Of a stretch of 51,924 bases of DNA, positions 46,344-51,924 are shown piece after piece. Each line of letters begins with the position of its first letter. The first letter of the stretch is position 1. Origin of the DNA: a virus; IMG/VR virus record IMGVR_UViG_3300029913_000031, positions 1 through 51,924 of that record, one strand, 5' to 3'. A model generated the notes under the pieces. That model was given only the letters and a program-made list of their open reading frames with translations, did not search any database and was not told where the DNA came from. Made by a program: the position numbers and the translations under genes.

Positions 46344-47443
46344 TAGGACAGGTCCTCATCTGAAGATTTATATTTTCGATTCAAAAATTTCAACGAAAGA
46401 TTAAAACCACGGCGGGCGACTCTTGGCACTGCGGGAGTAATTACAATTCCCTCTCGAATATGCAAACTTTTACCGGATACTGTTTCCATTCCGCCGCTTA
46501 GTTTTTCAAAAACACTGGGATCAAACGGTCCACGATATAAAATTGGCACCCAATACTTTTCAATAAACGATTTACCGAACGTTGTTTCGATTTCATCAAC
46601 CGATAACTCTCGTCCGTCGATTCGTATTCTAAAAAGTTTAATTGTCGGCTTATCTTGTCCGTACGAATATCCAGGCTGACAAGGAATAACTTCCCCCACA
46701 AACTGAACATCAAAATTTTTAAGATCAATACTTTCGGGTTCTAATAGATCGCATTTTACTAGGTTGATTAACCCAGAATTTTCTAATGCCTGCCAGTAAA
46801 GATTCTTTTCCGAGCGCTCTATTACTTGATCTCGCTCATTCATCCCCTTGCTAGTTACCCCGATTTCTCCTGTCTTTGAAAAATAGAAATTTCCCTGAGA
46901 ACCGTGAATTTTTTCTGAAGTAATACAATCCTCACCAAATACAAATTCATCTGCAAACAGTCGAAATTGTTCAACGTCGTGGTGGGCTGCTCGGGACCCG
47001 AAATTAACAGAGTCAAATGAATTAATAATTCCCGACATATTATATGGAATTACCGGCTGATATTTATAGATTCCTAATTTTTCTGAAATATCCACATTAA
47101 GAGGGATATTCTCAACCGCATTCCATTCGGGGACGGTGGCAAGAACCCAATCAATTGGCAGAGTTACTCCCTCACTTAATTCTCCACGCAGACGAACCTG
47201 TTTAACTCGATTATGTTCGGAACCGGTTAGATAACTAATACCGGTTGCTGAATTAACATATTCGCTTTTCAACGAATCCGGCAGAATTGCTCTCTCCGGC
47301 GCGAATACGATCACATCCCCATTTTGATATTGTCCCATACCAACAACAATTTGAAATTTGCCGGCTCGACCGATCTGCATACGATCTGCATTAGGGTGGG
47401 GCAGTAATTCAATCTTTGTCGCAAAGGTTTCCCAAATTGCCAT
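46343..47443 (-). CDS. RNA ligase, Rnl5/DraRnl-type
   Basis: A 366-aa protein with an N-terminal OB-like domain (IELLPHPNADRMQIGRAG...GDVIVFAPE, about 1-110) followed by a nucleotidyltransferase core: motif I SEKIHGSQ (K178), motif III region VQFVGEVIPCQPG, motif IV REGIVITP (about 328-335) and motif V LSLKFLNRKY. An N-terminal OB domain before the ligase core is the Deinococcus DraRnl arrangement, which seals nicks with a 3'-OH RNA end. AAGGAG precedes the ATG. It differs clearly from the Rnl1-type ligase 1.6 kb downstream. Confidence 0.83.
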   Translation of the reverse strand: MAIWETFATKIELLPHPNADRMQIGRAGKFQIVVGMGQYQNGDVIVFAPERAILPDSLKSEYVNSATGISYLTGSEHNRVKQVRLRGELSEGVTLPIDWVLATVPEWNAVENIPLNVDISEKLGIYKYQPVIPYNMSGIINSFDSVNFGSRAAHHDVEQFRLFADEFVFGEDCITSEKIHGSQGNFYFSKTGEIGVTSKGMNERDQVIERSEKNLYWQALENSGLINLVKCDLLEPESIDLKNFDVQFVGEVIPCQPGYSYGQDKPTIKLFRIRIDGRELSVDEIETTFGKSFIEKYWVPILYRGPFDPSVFEKLSGGMETVSGKSLHIREGIVITPAVPRVARRGFNLSLKFLNRKYKSSDEDLS

Positions 47444-47507
47444 AAATACTCCTTATTTCTTAAATACCATACTCGTCCGATTTCCAATTAATTAGCGGGT
47501 TTCTTAT

Positions 47508-48476
47508 TTAGAAATTTCCAATCGCGCCGCAATGTTCACAGGTTTTTTTCGAATCAACTCCCAAATTTGGGCAGGTTAATGAATGATGAGGAGTTCCCCG
47601 AACAGGAATACACTTAATACCGTTGGCCCGCCATGCTTTTTCAACAACCTGATATCTGTCGTCGATTGCCATTAGAATTTGTTCCTTTGACACAAGGCCG
47701 AGTAATTCGTTGAGAATTTCACTTTTTGCGATATAGTCATGTCTAGAATCCCAACCGTGCCGCATAAAGATATGATCAAATGGGATTTGATAAAAATTTA
47801 GCCAAGCAATAGTCGCGTCTCCGCATGTAGAATGTCTGCCTGATACAATTAAAATTGTATGATCTTTAGCTAATTCACGAACCCACGCAGCAATCAATGG
47901 ATAAACTCTATCCTTCCCTACTGCATCTTCATCGTATGGACTACGGATTCCAGTAGAATTGGCAAGGGTACCGTCTACATCTACAAGCACAATCTTTTTA
48001 TTGGGATCAAGTTGCAACCTGCCACTCTTAAGAAATTGGCGGCAAATTACAGCTCGGCCAACATGAGATTTACCGATACGGCCTTCATCATGCTGAATAC
48101 AATCTTCAAGGCTTGTTTCCATTCGATGAATATACGAAGAAACTTTCATATTTGCAGCAATGTTTTGCAACCTTGAAACAGAACTTAAAGAAAGATGGGT
48201 ATTGTCCAGCAAAACCGAATAGCCATTAGATAAAAAATGTCGAATTTGAAGCTCTTCAACGGCAGCAACATCTTTTTCCAACGAGGTATCGGATGAATGT
48301 AACATTGATCGAATATCATCTCGATTAATCCGCACAATTTTTCTTTCTCTGTGTTGGTCGATATACTCACGCGCCCAAGTGCTCTTACCGCTTCCCGATT
48401 CTCCTTGAACGATGGTGAGAGTAACAGCCCCAGCAATGTGGGGATTGTTTGTGGCTGGCGATTTATGTTGCTGCAT
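47508..48476 (-). CDS. pseT: Polynucleotide kinase / 3'-phosphatase (PseT/Pnkp-type)
   Basis: A 322-aa bifunctional end-healing enzyme: kinase P-loop GESGSGKS (25-32) and INRDDIR (50-56), then HAD phosphatase VDVDGTLA (165-172), VSGRHSTC and IDDRYQVVEKAW. The last 25 residues add a zinc-ribbon-like CPNLG...CEHCG not in T4 Pnkp. It converts 2',3'-cyclic-P/5'-OH breaks to ligatable ends, feeding the two ligases. Shine-Dalgarno AAAAGG is weak. The 5' end overlaps the HNH reading frame by about 290 nt. Confidence 0.92.
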   Translation of the reverse strand: MQQHKSPATNNPHIAGAVTLTIVQGESGSGKSTWAREYIDQHRERKIVRINRDDIRSMLHSSDTSLEKDVAAVEELQIRHFLSNGYSVLLDNTHLSLSSVSRLQNIAANMKVSSYIHRMETSLEDCIQHDEGRIGKSHVGRAVICRQFLKSGRLQLDPNKKIVLVDVDGTLANSTGIRSPYDEDAVGKDRVYPLIAAWVRELAKDHTILIVSGRHSTCGDATIAWLNFYQIPFDHIFMRHGWDSRHDYIAKSEILNELLGLVSKEQILMAIDDRYQVVEKAWRANGIKCIPVRGTPHHSLTCPNLGVDSKKTCEHCGAIGNF

Positions 48477-48925
48477 ATTGTCTTAATTTCCTTTTCCGGA
48501 ATAGTGAAAATCCTTCCGAAATCTAAATCGTTCTTTTTCTTACCGTTGCAAGTTGAGCACATTGTCTGTAAATTACCCAGAGCAGATGGCCCTCCCAATG
48601 ATGCTGGAAAAATGTGATCCATAGTAAACAAAATTCCGTTCGCAGAATACACATTGAAATGGTATCCATTCGGAAGATTTGTTTTGTTGGTTTCTAGACT
48701 AGCATCCGTCGCAACGAGCCCACATTCACAACAAACGGGACTTCTTTTAATACATTGCAATCTGATGGAACGTAATTTTCCACCATAATTTATGCCGTCG
48801 ATATCGAAAATTTTACACCAATTTTTATGGGTTTGACCCTCGGTCGAATCCTTATCCATTAATGCAAATAATTCTTTCACAGGCATCTGAAGTGCAATCG
48901 AGGTAGTAACAAATTTTTTCCTCAC
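48185..48925 (-). CDS. HNH endonuclease with long out-of-frame overlap
   Basis: A 246-aa frame. The HNH fold is complete in residues 60-130: CCEC (65-68), MDHIFPASLGG (102-112), NLQTMCSTCNGKKKN (118-132). Residues 150-246 are encoded by DNA that specifies the Pnkp N-terminus in another frame and look like a meaningless tail, so the stop codon was probably lost or the gene is frameshifted near 48480. The start is GTG, overlapping the upstream stop (GTGA). It could be a homing-type or nicking nuclease. Confidence 0.75.
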   Translation of the reverse strand: MRKKFVTTSIALQMPVKELFALMDKDSTEGQTHKNWCKIFDIDGINYGGKLRSIRLQCIKRSPVCCECGLVATDASLETNKTNLPNGYHFNVYSANGILFTMDHIFPASLGGPSALGNLQTMCSTCNGKKKNDLDFGRIFTIPEKEIKTICSNINRQPQTIPTLLGLLLSPSFKENREAVRALGRVSISTNTEKEKLCGLIEMIFDQCYIHPIPRWKKMLLPLKSFKFDIFYLMAIRFCWTIPIFL

Positions 48926-49650
48926 AGCGTACCTTTCTGAACGACAGACAAAAGCCTGCTTATCTTACCGTCTAACTGGCTATTTCCAAACCAACAAATA
49001 TCATACTCCCCGCCGATTACCCAGTTGTGCGGATTTGCCCAAAATTTTACAAGTGAATATTGGCTGTTATCAGCCGTAACCGTTGCTGTAATATCACTTT
49101 CCTTAATAAAAGAACAAGAACAACCCACAACCGGCTGCATTATAGCAATTTTGATTCGGAGCTTATTTGTAAGCTGATCAGGAAATAAAACGCTTAACGG
49201 CACACTTTTTTCGAGTAACTCATCGTAAGCTCGTTCATTAGATTCCTGCTCCATACGAGCATAATACATATTCGGCAAAGACGCGATTAAGGCTAATGTT
49301 TTATCTCCCAATGGAATCTCAGTGAGTGTAGCGGCCGTGATCGCAGCTCGAATAAACTTACCGGCATTATCTGAAAACACCAGATGAATTAACGAGCAAA
49401 AATAATCACGAATAATTTTTCCTTGTTCAAAATCATCCTCGGACACATCCGTCATGCCAGATTTTATAAAAATCCGCATTAATGCGATATTTGTTAATTT
49501 ATTGCTATTATCTGGATCGAGTTTACCCCAGTTATAAGGATCATACATGGTAAGACTAAGATGCCGTTTGACATATGCCCCGTTAATTCTCTGGGCAGCA
49601 ACCGCCGCTGCCCAGATAATATTGCACGAAATTAGGGTAGTATCACTCAT
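48922..49650 (-). CDS. Hypothetical 242-aa protein
   Basis: Not recognised. Helical N-terminal two thirds (IIWAAAVAAQRINGAYVKRH..., LIHLVFSDNAGKFIRAAITAATL). The C-terminal third (IKIAIMQPVVGCSCSFI, VKFWANPHNWVIGGEYDICWFGN) is beta-rich and might be an OB-like fold. GGGAGCG precedes the ATG. It is the first long gene of the unit that leads to HNH, Pnkp and the ligases. Confidence 0.65.
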   Translation of the reverse strand: MSDTTLISCNIIWAAAVAAQRINGAYVKRHLSLTMYDPYNWGKLDPDNSNKLTNIALMRIFIKSGMTDVSEDDFEQGKIIRDYFCSLIHLVFSDNAGKFIRAAITAATLTEIPLGDKTLALIASLPNMYYARMEQESNERAYDELLEKSVPLSVLFPDQLTNKLRIKIAIMQPVVGCSCSFIKESDITATVTADNSQYSLVKFWANPHNWVIGGEYDICWFGNSQLDGKISRLLSVVQKGTL

Positions 49651-49670
49651 TGCACGCTCCCAGAAAATAA

Positions 49671-49850
49671 TTAATCGAACAAAATTGCGCGGTCTGAATC
49701 CGGATCTCGGTAATTAATAGTACCGTCTGGCCGCATTAGAATATGCGCGCCGGTTCCATACAATGCGTGGGCTTCACCCACAGTAATTTCGGTTTGCTTT
49801 GCCTTTTCAAACTCGCTCTTTGCAACAACTACCAAATTCGACTTCTTCAT
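49671..49850 (-). CDS. Small early protein, 59 aa
   Basis: MKKSNLVVVAKSEFEKAKQT..., ending SDRAILFD. AAGGGAAAT precedes the ATG at a fair distance and a TTGACA-N17-TACACT promoter lies directly upstream. Contains a short segment IRMRPDG-like turn (LMRPDGTINYRDPDSD). Not recognised; strong promoter and clean frame argue that it is real. Confidence 0.7.
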   Translation of the reverse strand: MKKSNLVVVAKSEFEKAKQTEITVGEAHALYGTGAHILMRPDGTINYRDPDSDRAILFD

Positions 49851-49871
49851 AATGATTTCCCTTTCAATTAC

Positions 49872-49900
49872 AGTGTATCAGGTTAACTAGTGGTTGTCAA
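49872..49900 (-). promoter_or_regulatory. Sigma70-type promoter
   Basis: Minus strand TTGACA, 17-nt spacer, TACACT, 21 nt before the ATG at 49850. Very similar to the proximal promoter of the AAA+ operon. Confidence 0.82.
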
Positions 49901-50056
49901 TCAAAAGTTGGTTTGAACAAAAATTACCATCGCCAGCATAAAGCAGATAGTTCTATGGCTTATCTGATCCGGCACTAAAATGAGAGAGGCGCACAATACA
50001 AAGGTACATACGAGTGTTAGCAATTTAATACTCAGTTTACCGGCCGAGCGCGACAT
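49901..50056 (-). CDS. Possible small membrane protein, 51 aa
   Basis: MSRSAGKLSIKLLTLVCTFV..., ending FVQTNF. Two hydrophobic segments (about 9-28 and 36-48) separated by a short polar stretch suggest a hairpin in the membrane. It lies 8 nt after the 97-aa gene and just before the next promoter, filling an otherwise empty gap. The Shine-Dalgarno is poor, so translation may depend on coupling. Holin-like size, but no evidence for that role. Confidence 0.5.
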   Translation of the reverse strand: MSRSAGKLSIKLLTLVCTFVLCASLILVPDQISHRTICFMLAMVIFVQTNF

Positions 50057-50064
50057 AACAGGTT

Positions 50065-50358
50065 TCAAATTGTCGATCTTTTTGGCGTAACGAAAACTTC
50101 ATTTACGTAAGGATAGCGATTAACCGCCATAACGTGCATTTGCAGAACAGCCTTCATCATGGCAGAAAGTTTTTCGCCGACAATATTAGTTGCGGCATCC
50201 CAATCCGATTCCTGGCGCAGCGGACCCGGGTGAAAATTCCAGGTGTTATTGTCACCTAGATACATACCAGCACCGGTGGTAAAAATAATGAAATCTCCCG
50301 GGGTGAACATCGTGGCAAAACTACCGGATCCGTTATTTACATATTCTTGCAGTGTCAT
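50065..50358 (-). CDS. Hypothetical protein, 97 aa
   Basis: Starts MTLQEYVNNGSGSFATMFTPGDFI; GAAAGGAAAT precedes the ATG at 50358. A longer frame to 50490 runs through the upstream gene and is rejected. Beta-rich first half (IIFTTGAGMYLGDNN), helical second half. Not recognised. Confidence 0.7.
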   Translation of the reverse strand: MTLQEYVNNGSGSFATMFTPGDFIIFTTGAGMYLGDNNTWNFHPGPLRQESDWDAATNIVGEKLSAMMKAVLQMHVMAVNRYPYVNEVFVTPKRSTI

Positions 50359-50372
50359 CGATTTCCTTTCAA

Positions 50373-50675
50373 TTACAGCCTTGTGTAGAGCCCAGTTTCT
50401 TCTGTAAAAATACCTTGCAGTTGGCCGGCGTAGACCGGAGAAATATCCCGAACAATTTGTTGCTTGAAACCATTTTTCGTATGACGGCAATTATACATCA
50501 CCATCCGATAAGTATCCGAGTGAGTGAGTTCAATTTCAACATGCGTGATTTTGTTGCAAGCCTTAGTAATTTTGAAAGTCAGGGAATTTCCACGCGAGAT
50601 AAAATTTCTCGCACCGGTCATTCCCACAAATCGATTACCACCGAGTTGTTCAAAAATCGTAGTTGCAATGCTCAT
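50373..50675 (-). CDS. Widespread small phage/bacterial hypothetical protein
   Basis: A 100-aa protein: MSIATTIFEQLGGNRFVGMTGARNF, then LTFKI, HVEIELTHSDTYRMV and ...GLYTRL. I recall the EQLGGN-F--MTGA-NF start and GLYTRL end from many phage and prophage proteins of unknown function. Preceded by GAGGG and a TTGCAA-N17-TATAAT promoter. Confidence 0.78.
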   Translation of the reverse strand: MSIATTIFEQLGGNRFVGMTGARNFISRGNSLTFKITKACNKITHVEIELTHSDTYRMVMYNCRHTKNGFKQQIVRDISPVYAGQLQGIFTEETGLYTRL

Positions 50676-50695
50676 TCGTTTCCCTCACTGAAATA

Positions 50696-50724
50696 ATTAT
50701 AGCAAATTCTGAATCCGATTGCAA
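50696..50724 (-). promoter_or_regulatory. Sigma70-type promoter
   Basis: Minus strand TTGCAA, 17-nt spacer, TATAAT; 20-nt leader with GAGGG. The spacer end TTTGC matches those of the promoters at 5395 and 5322. Confidence 0.8.
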
Positions 50725-50727
50725 TAT

Positions 50728-50904
50728 CTAGATCCTGTATTTGCTAAATTTTTCATTTAACAGATCTTCCGCGTCCCATTTAGTCGAAGACATAAATGGC
50801 GCATTTTGCGCGATTTCTAGCAGTTTGTCAAACTCACCCACGAGAAACTCGGGAATCGAATACATATGAAAATCGTCGTCTTTGCGTTTGCAGGTAGCAG
50901 CCAT
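50728..50904 (-). CDS. Small early protein, 58 aa
   Basis: MAATCKRKDDDFHMYSIPEF..., ending NEKFSKYRI. AAGGAGAG precedes the ATG. Its promoter belongs to copy 2 of the duplicated element. No known domain. Confidence 0.7.
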   Translation of the reverse strand: MAATCKRKDDDFHMYSIPEFLVGEFDKLLEIAQNAPFMSSTKWDAEDLLNEKFSKYRI

Positions 50905-50930
50905 GTTTTACTCTCCTTACCAACAAATAT

Positions 50931-50959
50931 AGTATAACAAATCTCGGTATCGAATGCAA
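50931..50959 (-). promoter_or_regulatory. Sigma70-type promoter within duplicated element copy 2
   Basis: Minus strand TTGCAT, 17-nt spacer, TATACT, with the spacer nearly identical to that at 5395-5423. Confidence 0.78.
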
Positions 50960-51125
50960 GAGAAGAATGGGGAAAACCCAGAAAAAACTGATCCCTTGAA
51001 AACAAAGGACTTAAATCGCCCCAATATGCCCCTGCTATTTTAGCCATACCCAGCCACGTCTAGCCCCCTTAAAGGGCCATACGGCGTCATATTCGTGAAA
51101 TCGGGCCTTTGTTTTCAACAACCTA
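50931..51125. repeat. Duplicated intergenic element, copy 2
   Basis: Same order and orientation as 5395-5590. Here the outer arms are a perfect 13-bp inverted repeat, TTGAAAACAAAGG (50996-51008) and CCTTTGTTTTCAA (51106-51118), whereas copy 1 keeps the inner 15-bp repeat instead. Covers most of the non-coding gap between the 58-aa gene and the HTH gene. Confidence 0.75.
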
Positions 51126-51153
51126 CAAAGCTACTTTTGGGGCCTGAAAAACG

Positions 51154-51183
51154 AAAAGCCGAGCTGAAATCAGCTCGGCTTTT
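51154..51183. terminator. Terminator after the HTH gene
   Basis: AAAAGCCGAGCTGA and its exact complement around AA, T-run on both strands. Confidence 0.85.
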
Positions 51184-51202
51184 GTAGTTGAGTAGAGGTA
51201 GT

Positions 51203-51436
51203 TTACGCGAAAAGTCGTGCCTTGGAACCCCATACGTCCCGTGAACTAATCCAATATTTGGTCCGACCATCCGTGGTCTTATCTGTATTGACTTGCAGAC
51301 CAAGCTGGCGAAGCTCTGAAATACGCGCACGTAAATTTAAAATGCCAAAATAAGAACGCGCCTGACGAGAGGTGAGAGAGCGACTGGTTCCGCGCAAGAA
51401 ATCGTGAAGGAAAGAATTTTGAGAATTTTGAGACAT
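51203..51436 (-). CDS. Helix-turn-helix DNA-binding protein
   Basis: A 77-aa protein. RSLTSRQARSYFGILNLRARISELRQLGLQV (about 19-49) fits a winged helix-turn-helix in which LxARISELRxxG is the recognition part, followed by a beta wing (TKYWIS). Similar small HTH proteins are common early regulators in phages. TAGGAGA precedes the ATG. Lies next to the duplicated control element, which could be its target; this is inference. Confidence 0.75.
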   Translation of the reverse strand: MSQNSQNSFLHDFLRGTSRSLTSRQARSYFGILNLRARISELRQLGLQVNTDKTTDGRTKYWISSRDVWGSKARLFA

Positions 51437-51453
51437 ATGTTTCTCCTATTTCC

Positions 51454-51461
51454 GATAAATA
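51454..51461 (+). promoter_or_regulatory. Late-type promoter (GATAAATA)
   Basis: GATAAATA within a near-palindrome, 14 nt before the ATG at 51476; GGGGG in the leader. Confidence 0.45.
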
Positions 51462-51475
51462 TATCGGGGGTTAAT

Positions 51476-51607
51476 ATGATTGAAATTTTGGTTATTTTGG
51501 TTTCTCTTGCAATAATTGGAATTTTGCTAATTCCTGAAAAAATTAATTTACTCTGCAGAATAAAAAAATTTTATTATTCGGCCCTAACTTCCACCCGCAA
51601 GGGATAA
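51476..51607 (+). CDS. Possible small membrane protein, 43 aa
   Basis: MIEILVILVSLAIIGILLIP..., one N-terminal membrane helix then a basic tail (RIKKFYYSALTSTRKG). Late-type promoter and GGGGG Shine-Dalgarno. Its end overlaps clpS on the other strand by 34 nt, which lowers confidence. Confidence 0.5.
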   Translation: MIEILVILVSLAIIGILLIPEKINLLCRIKKFYYSALTSTRKG

Positions 51608-51885
51608 TTCTGAAGTTGAGCATCTCGTAAAACCAACTCGGTAAGATGTGTTGCAATTTCTTTGGTGAGATTTTCGGCGGCTACACCGGAGCCCGTTGTA
51701 CTAATTTCCTCAGTTAATACCGCAGCCGATTCGATATCAAAATTAAAAATTCTAATTAAAGTTTCGGCAACAAACACCGCACTAGTTTTTTCATCGGTTA
51801 GATAAACAACCGAATATAATGTTGGTGGAATAACCTTGGTATTAATTTTTGTTCGAGTTACAACATTAGCAGAAGATTCTGGCAT
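51574..51885 (-). CDS. clpS: ClpS-like protease adaptor
   Basis: A 103-aa protein matching the ClpS core: PPTLYSVVYLTDEKTSAVFV, an amphipathic LIRIFNFDIESAAVLTEEI, GSGVAA-NLTKEIA, and NYPLRVEVR. ClpS binds N-degron substrates and delivers them to ClpA(P). The usual ND pair is TD here, and the His of the VHxxG block (His66 in E. coli) is Ser62, so N-degron specificity may be altered or lost. The N-terminal 18 residues are the flexible tail that in cellular ClpS enters ClpA. AAAAGGAAA precedes the ATG. Confidence 0.8.
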   Translation of the reverse strand: MPESSANVVTRTKINTKVIPPTLYSVVYLTDEKTSAVFVAETLIRIFNFDIESAAVLTEEISTTGSGVAAENLTKEIATHLTELVLRDAQLQNYPLRVEVRAE

Positions 51886-51924
51886 TATTTTTCCTTTTGA
51901 GTTAATTAGTGGGTGTTGATTGCT

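Noticed and set aside
1-51924. tRNA or rRNA genes, integrase or attachment sites
   Set aside because: No cloverleaf-type sequence, recombinase motif or direct-repeat att pair was recognised by eye; a tRNAscan run on the window would be decisive.

Overview
The window is a dense stretch of a T4-superfamily myovirus genome (Caudoviricetes; gene content closest in style to cyanophage/pelagiphage-type T4-like phages). The evidence is a set of T4 core genes: baseplate gp5, gp6, gp25, gp48-like and gp53; recombination gp46/gp47; clamp loader gp44; late sigma factor gp55; a gp31-like co-chaperonin; PhoH, dUTPase and thymidine kinase; and YATAAATA-type late promoters. Most of the sequence is AT-rich. 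One block (about 36.4-40.0 kb, inside a fibre gene) is clearly GC-rich and looks imported. Its low-complexity, cysteine-containing style and the neighbouring chitobiase-type repeats resemble secreted proteins of Acidobacteriota and other soil bacteria, but the host cannot be fixed from this sequence. I saw no tRNA, rRNA or CRISPR array.

Layout. 0-1.4 kb: two paralogous YRG/RSNS proteins flanking an internally deleted IS200/IS605-type element. 1.4-5.3 kb (minus): a metallophosphoesterase, five overlapping small paralogues ('YPxA...AW' family), small unknowns and an AAA+ ATPase driven by two sigma70-like promoters. 5.3-5.64 kb: a divergent control region containing one copy of a duplicated non-coding element. 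5.64-9.0 kb (plus): a 392-aa unknown, eight more YPxA paralogues, a membrane protein apparently broken at an (AT)6 run, and a phage-encoded translation initiation factor IF-1. 9.0-12.6 kb: two virion proteins. 12.6-17.6 kb: nucleotide and replication genes (dut, DnaE-like fragment, gp31-like, gp44, JAMM protease, tdk). 17.6-18.4 kb: phoH. 18.5-23.5 kb: late genes including gp5 and an L,D-transpeptidase-like enzyme. 23.6-27.6 kb (minus): gp46, a macro-like protein, gp47 and gp55. 27.7-43.6 kb: baseplate genes gp48-like, gp53, a large hub/wedge protein, gp25 and gp6, then two giant proteins with Sec signal peptides. 43.6-49.7 kb (minus): an RNA-repair cassette (Rnl1-type ligase, Rnl5/DraRnl-type ligase, polynucleotide kinase-phosphatase), an HNH protein and a second small-protein family. 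49.7-51.9 kb: small early genes with strong sigma70 promoters, the second copy of the duplicated element, an HTH protein and a ClpS homologue.

Expression logic visible in the DNA. Canonical TTGACA-N17-TATAAT-like promoters stand before early genes, and NNTAAATA late promoters before structural genes. Several genes have the -10 box exactly 5 nt (late) or 6 nt (sigma70) from the ATG with no Shine-Dalgarno, so their mRNAs are predicted to be leaderless. gp55 itself appears to start at an ATT codon, giving a longer protein than ATG-only calling would. With a phage IF-1 in the same window, this suggests a phage that changes translation initiation. The other strong candidates for undescribed biology are the two translationally coupled arrays of small YPxA proteins and the duplicated nested-inverted-repeat element.
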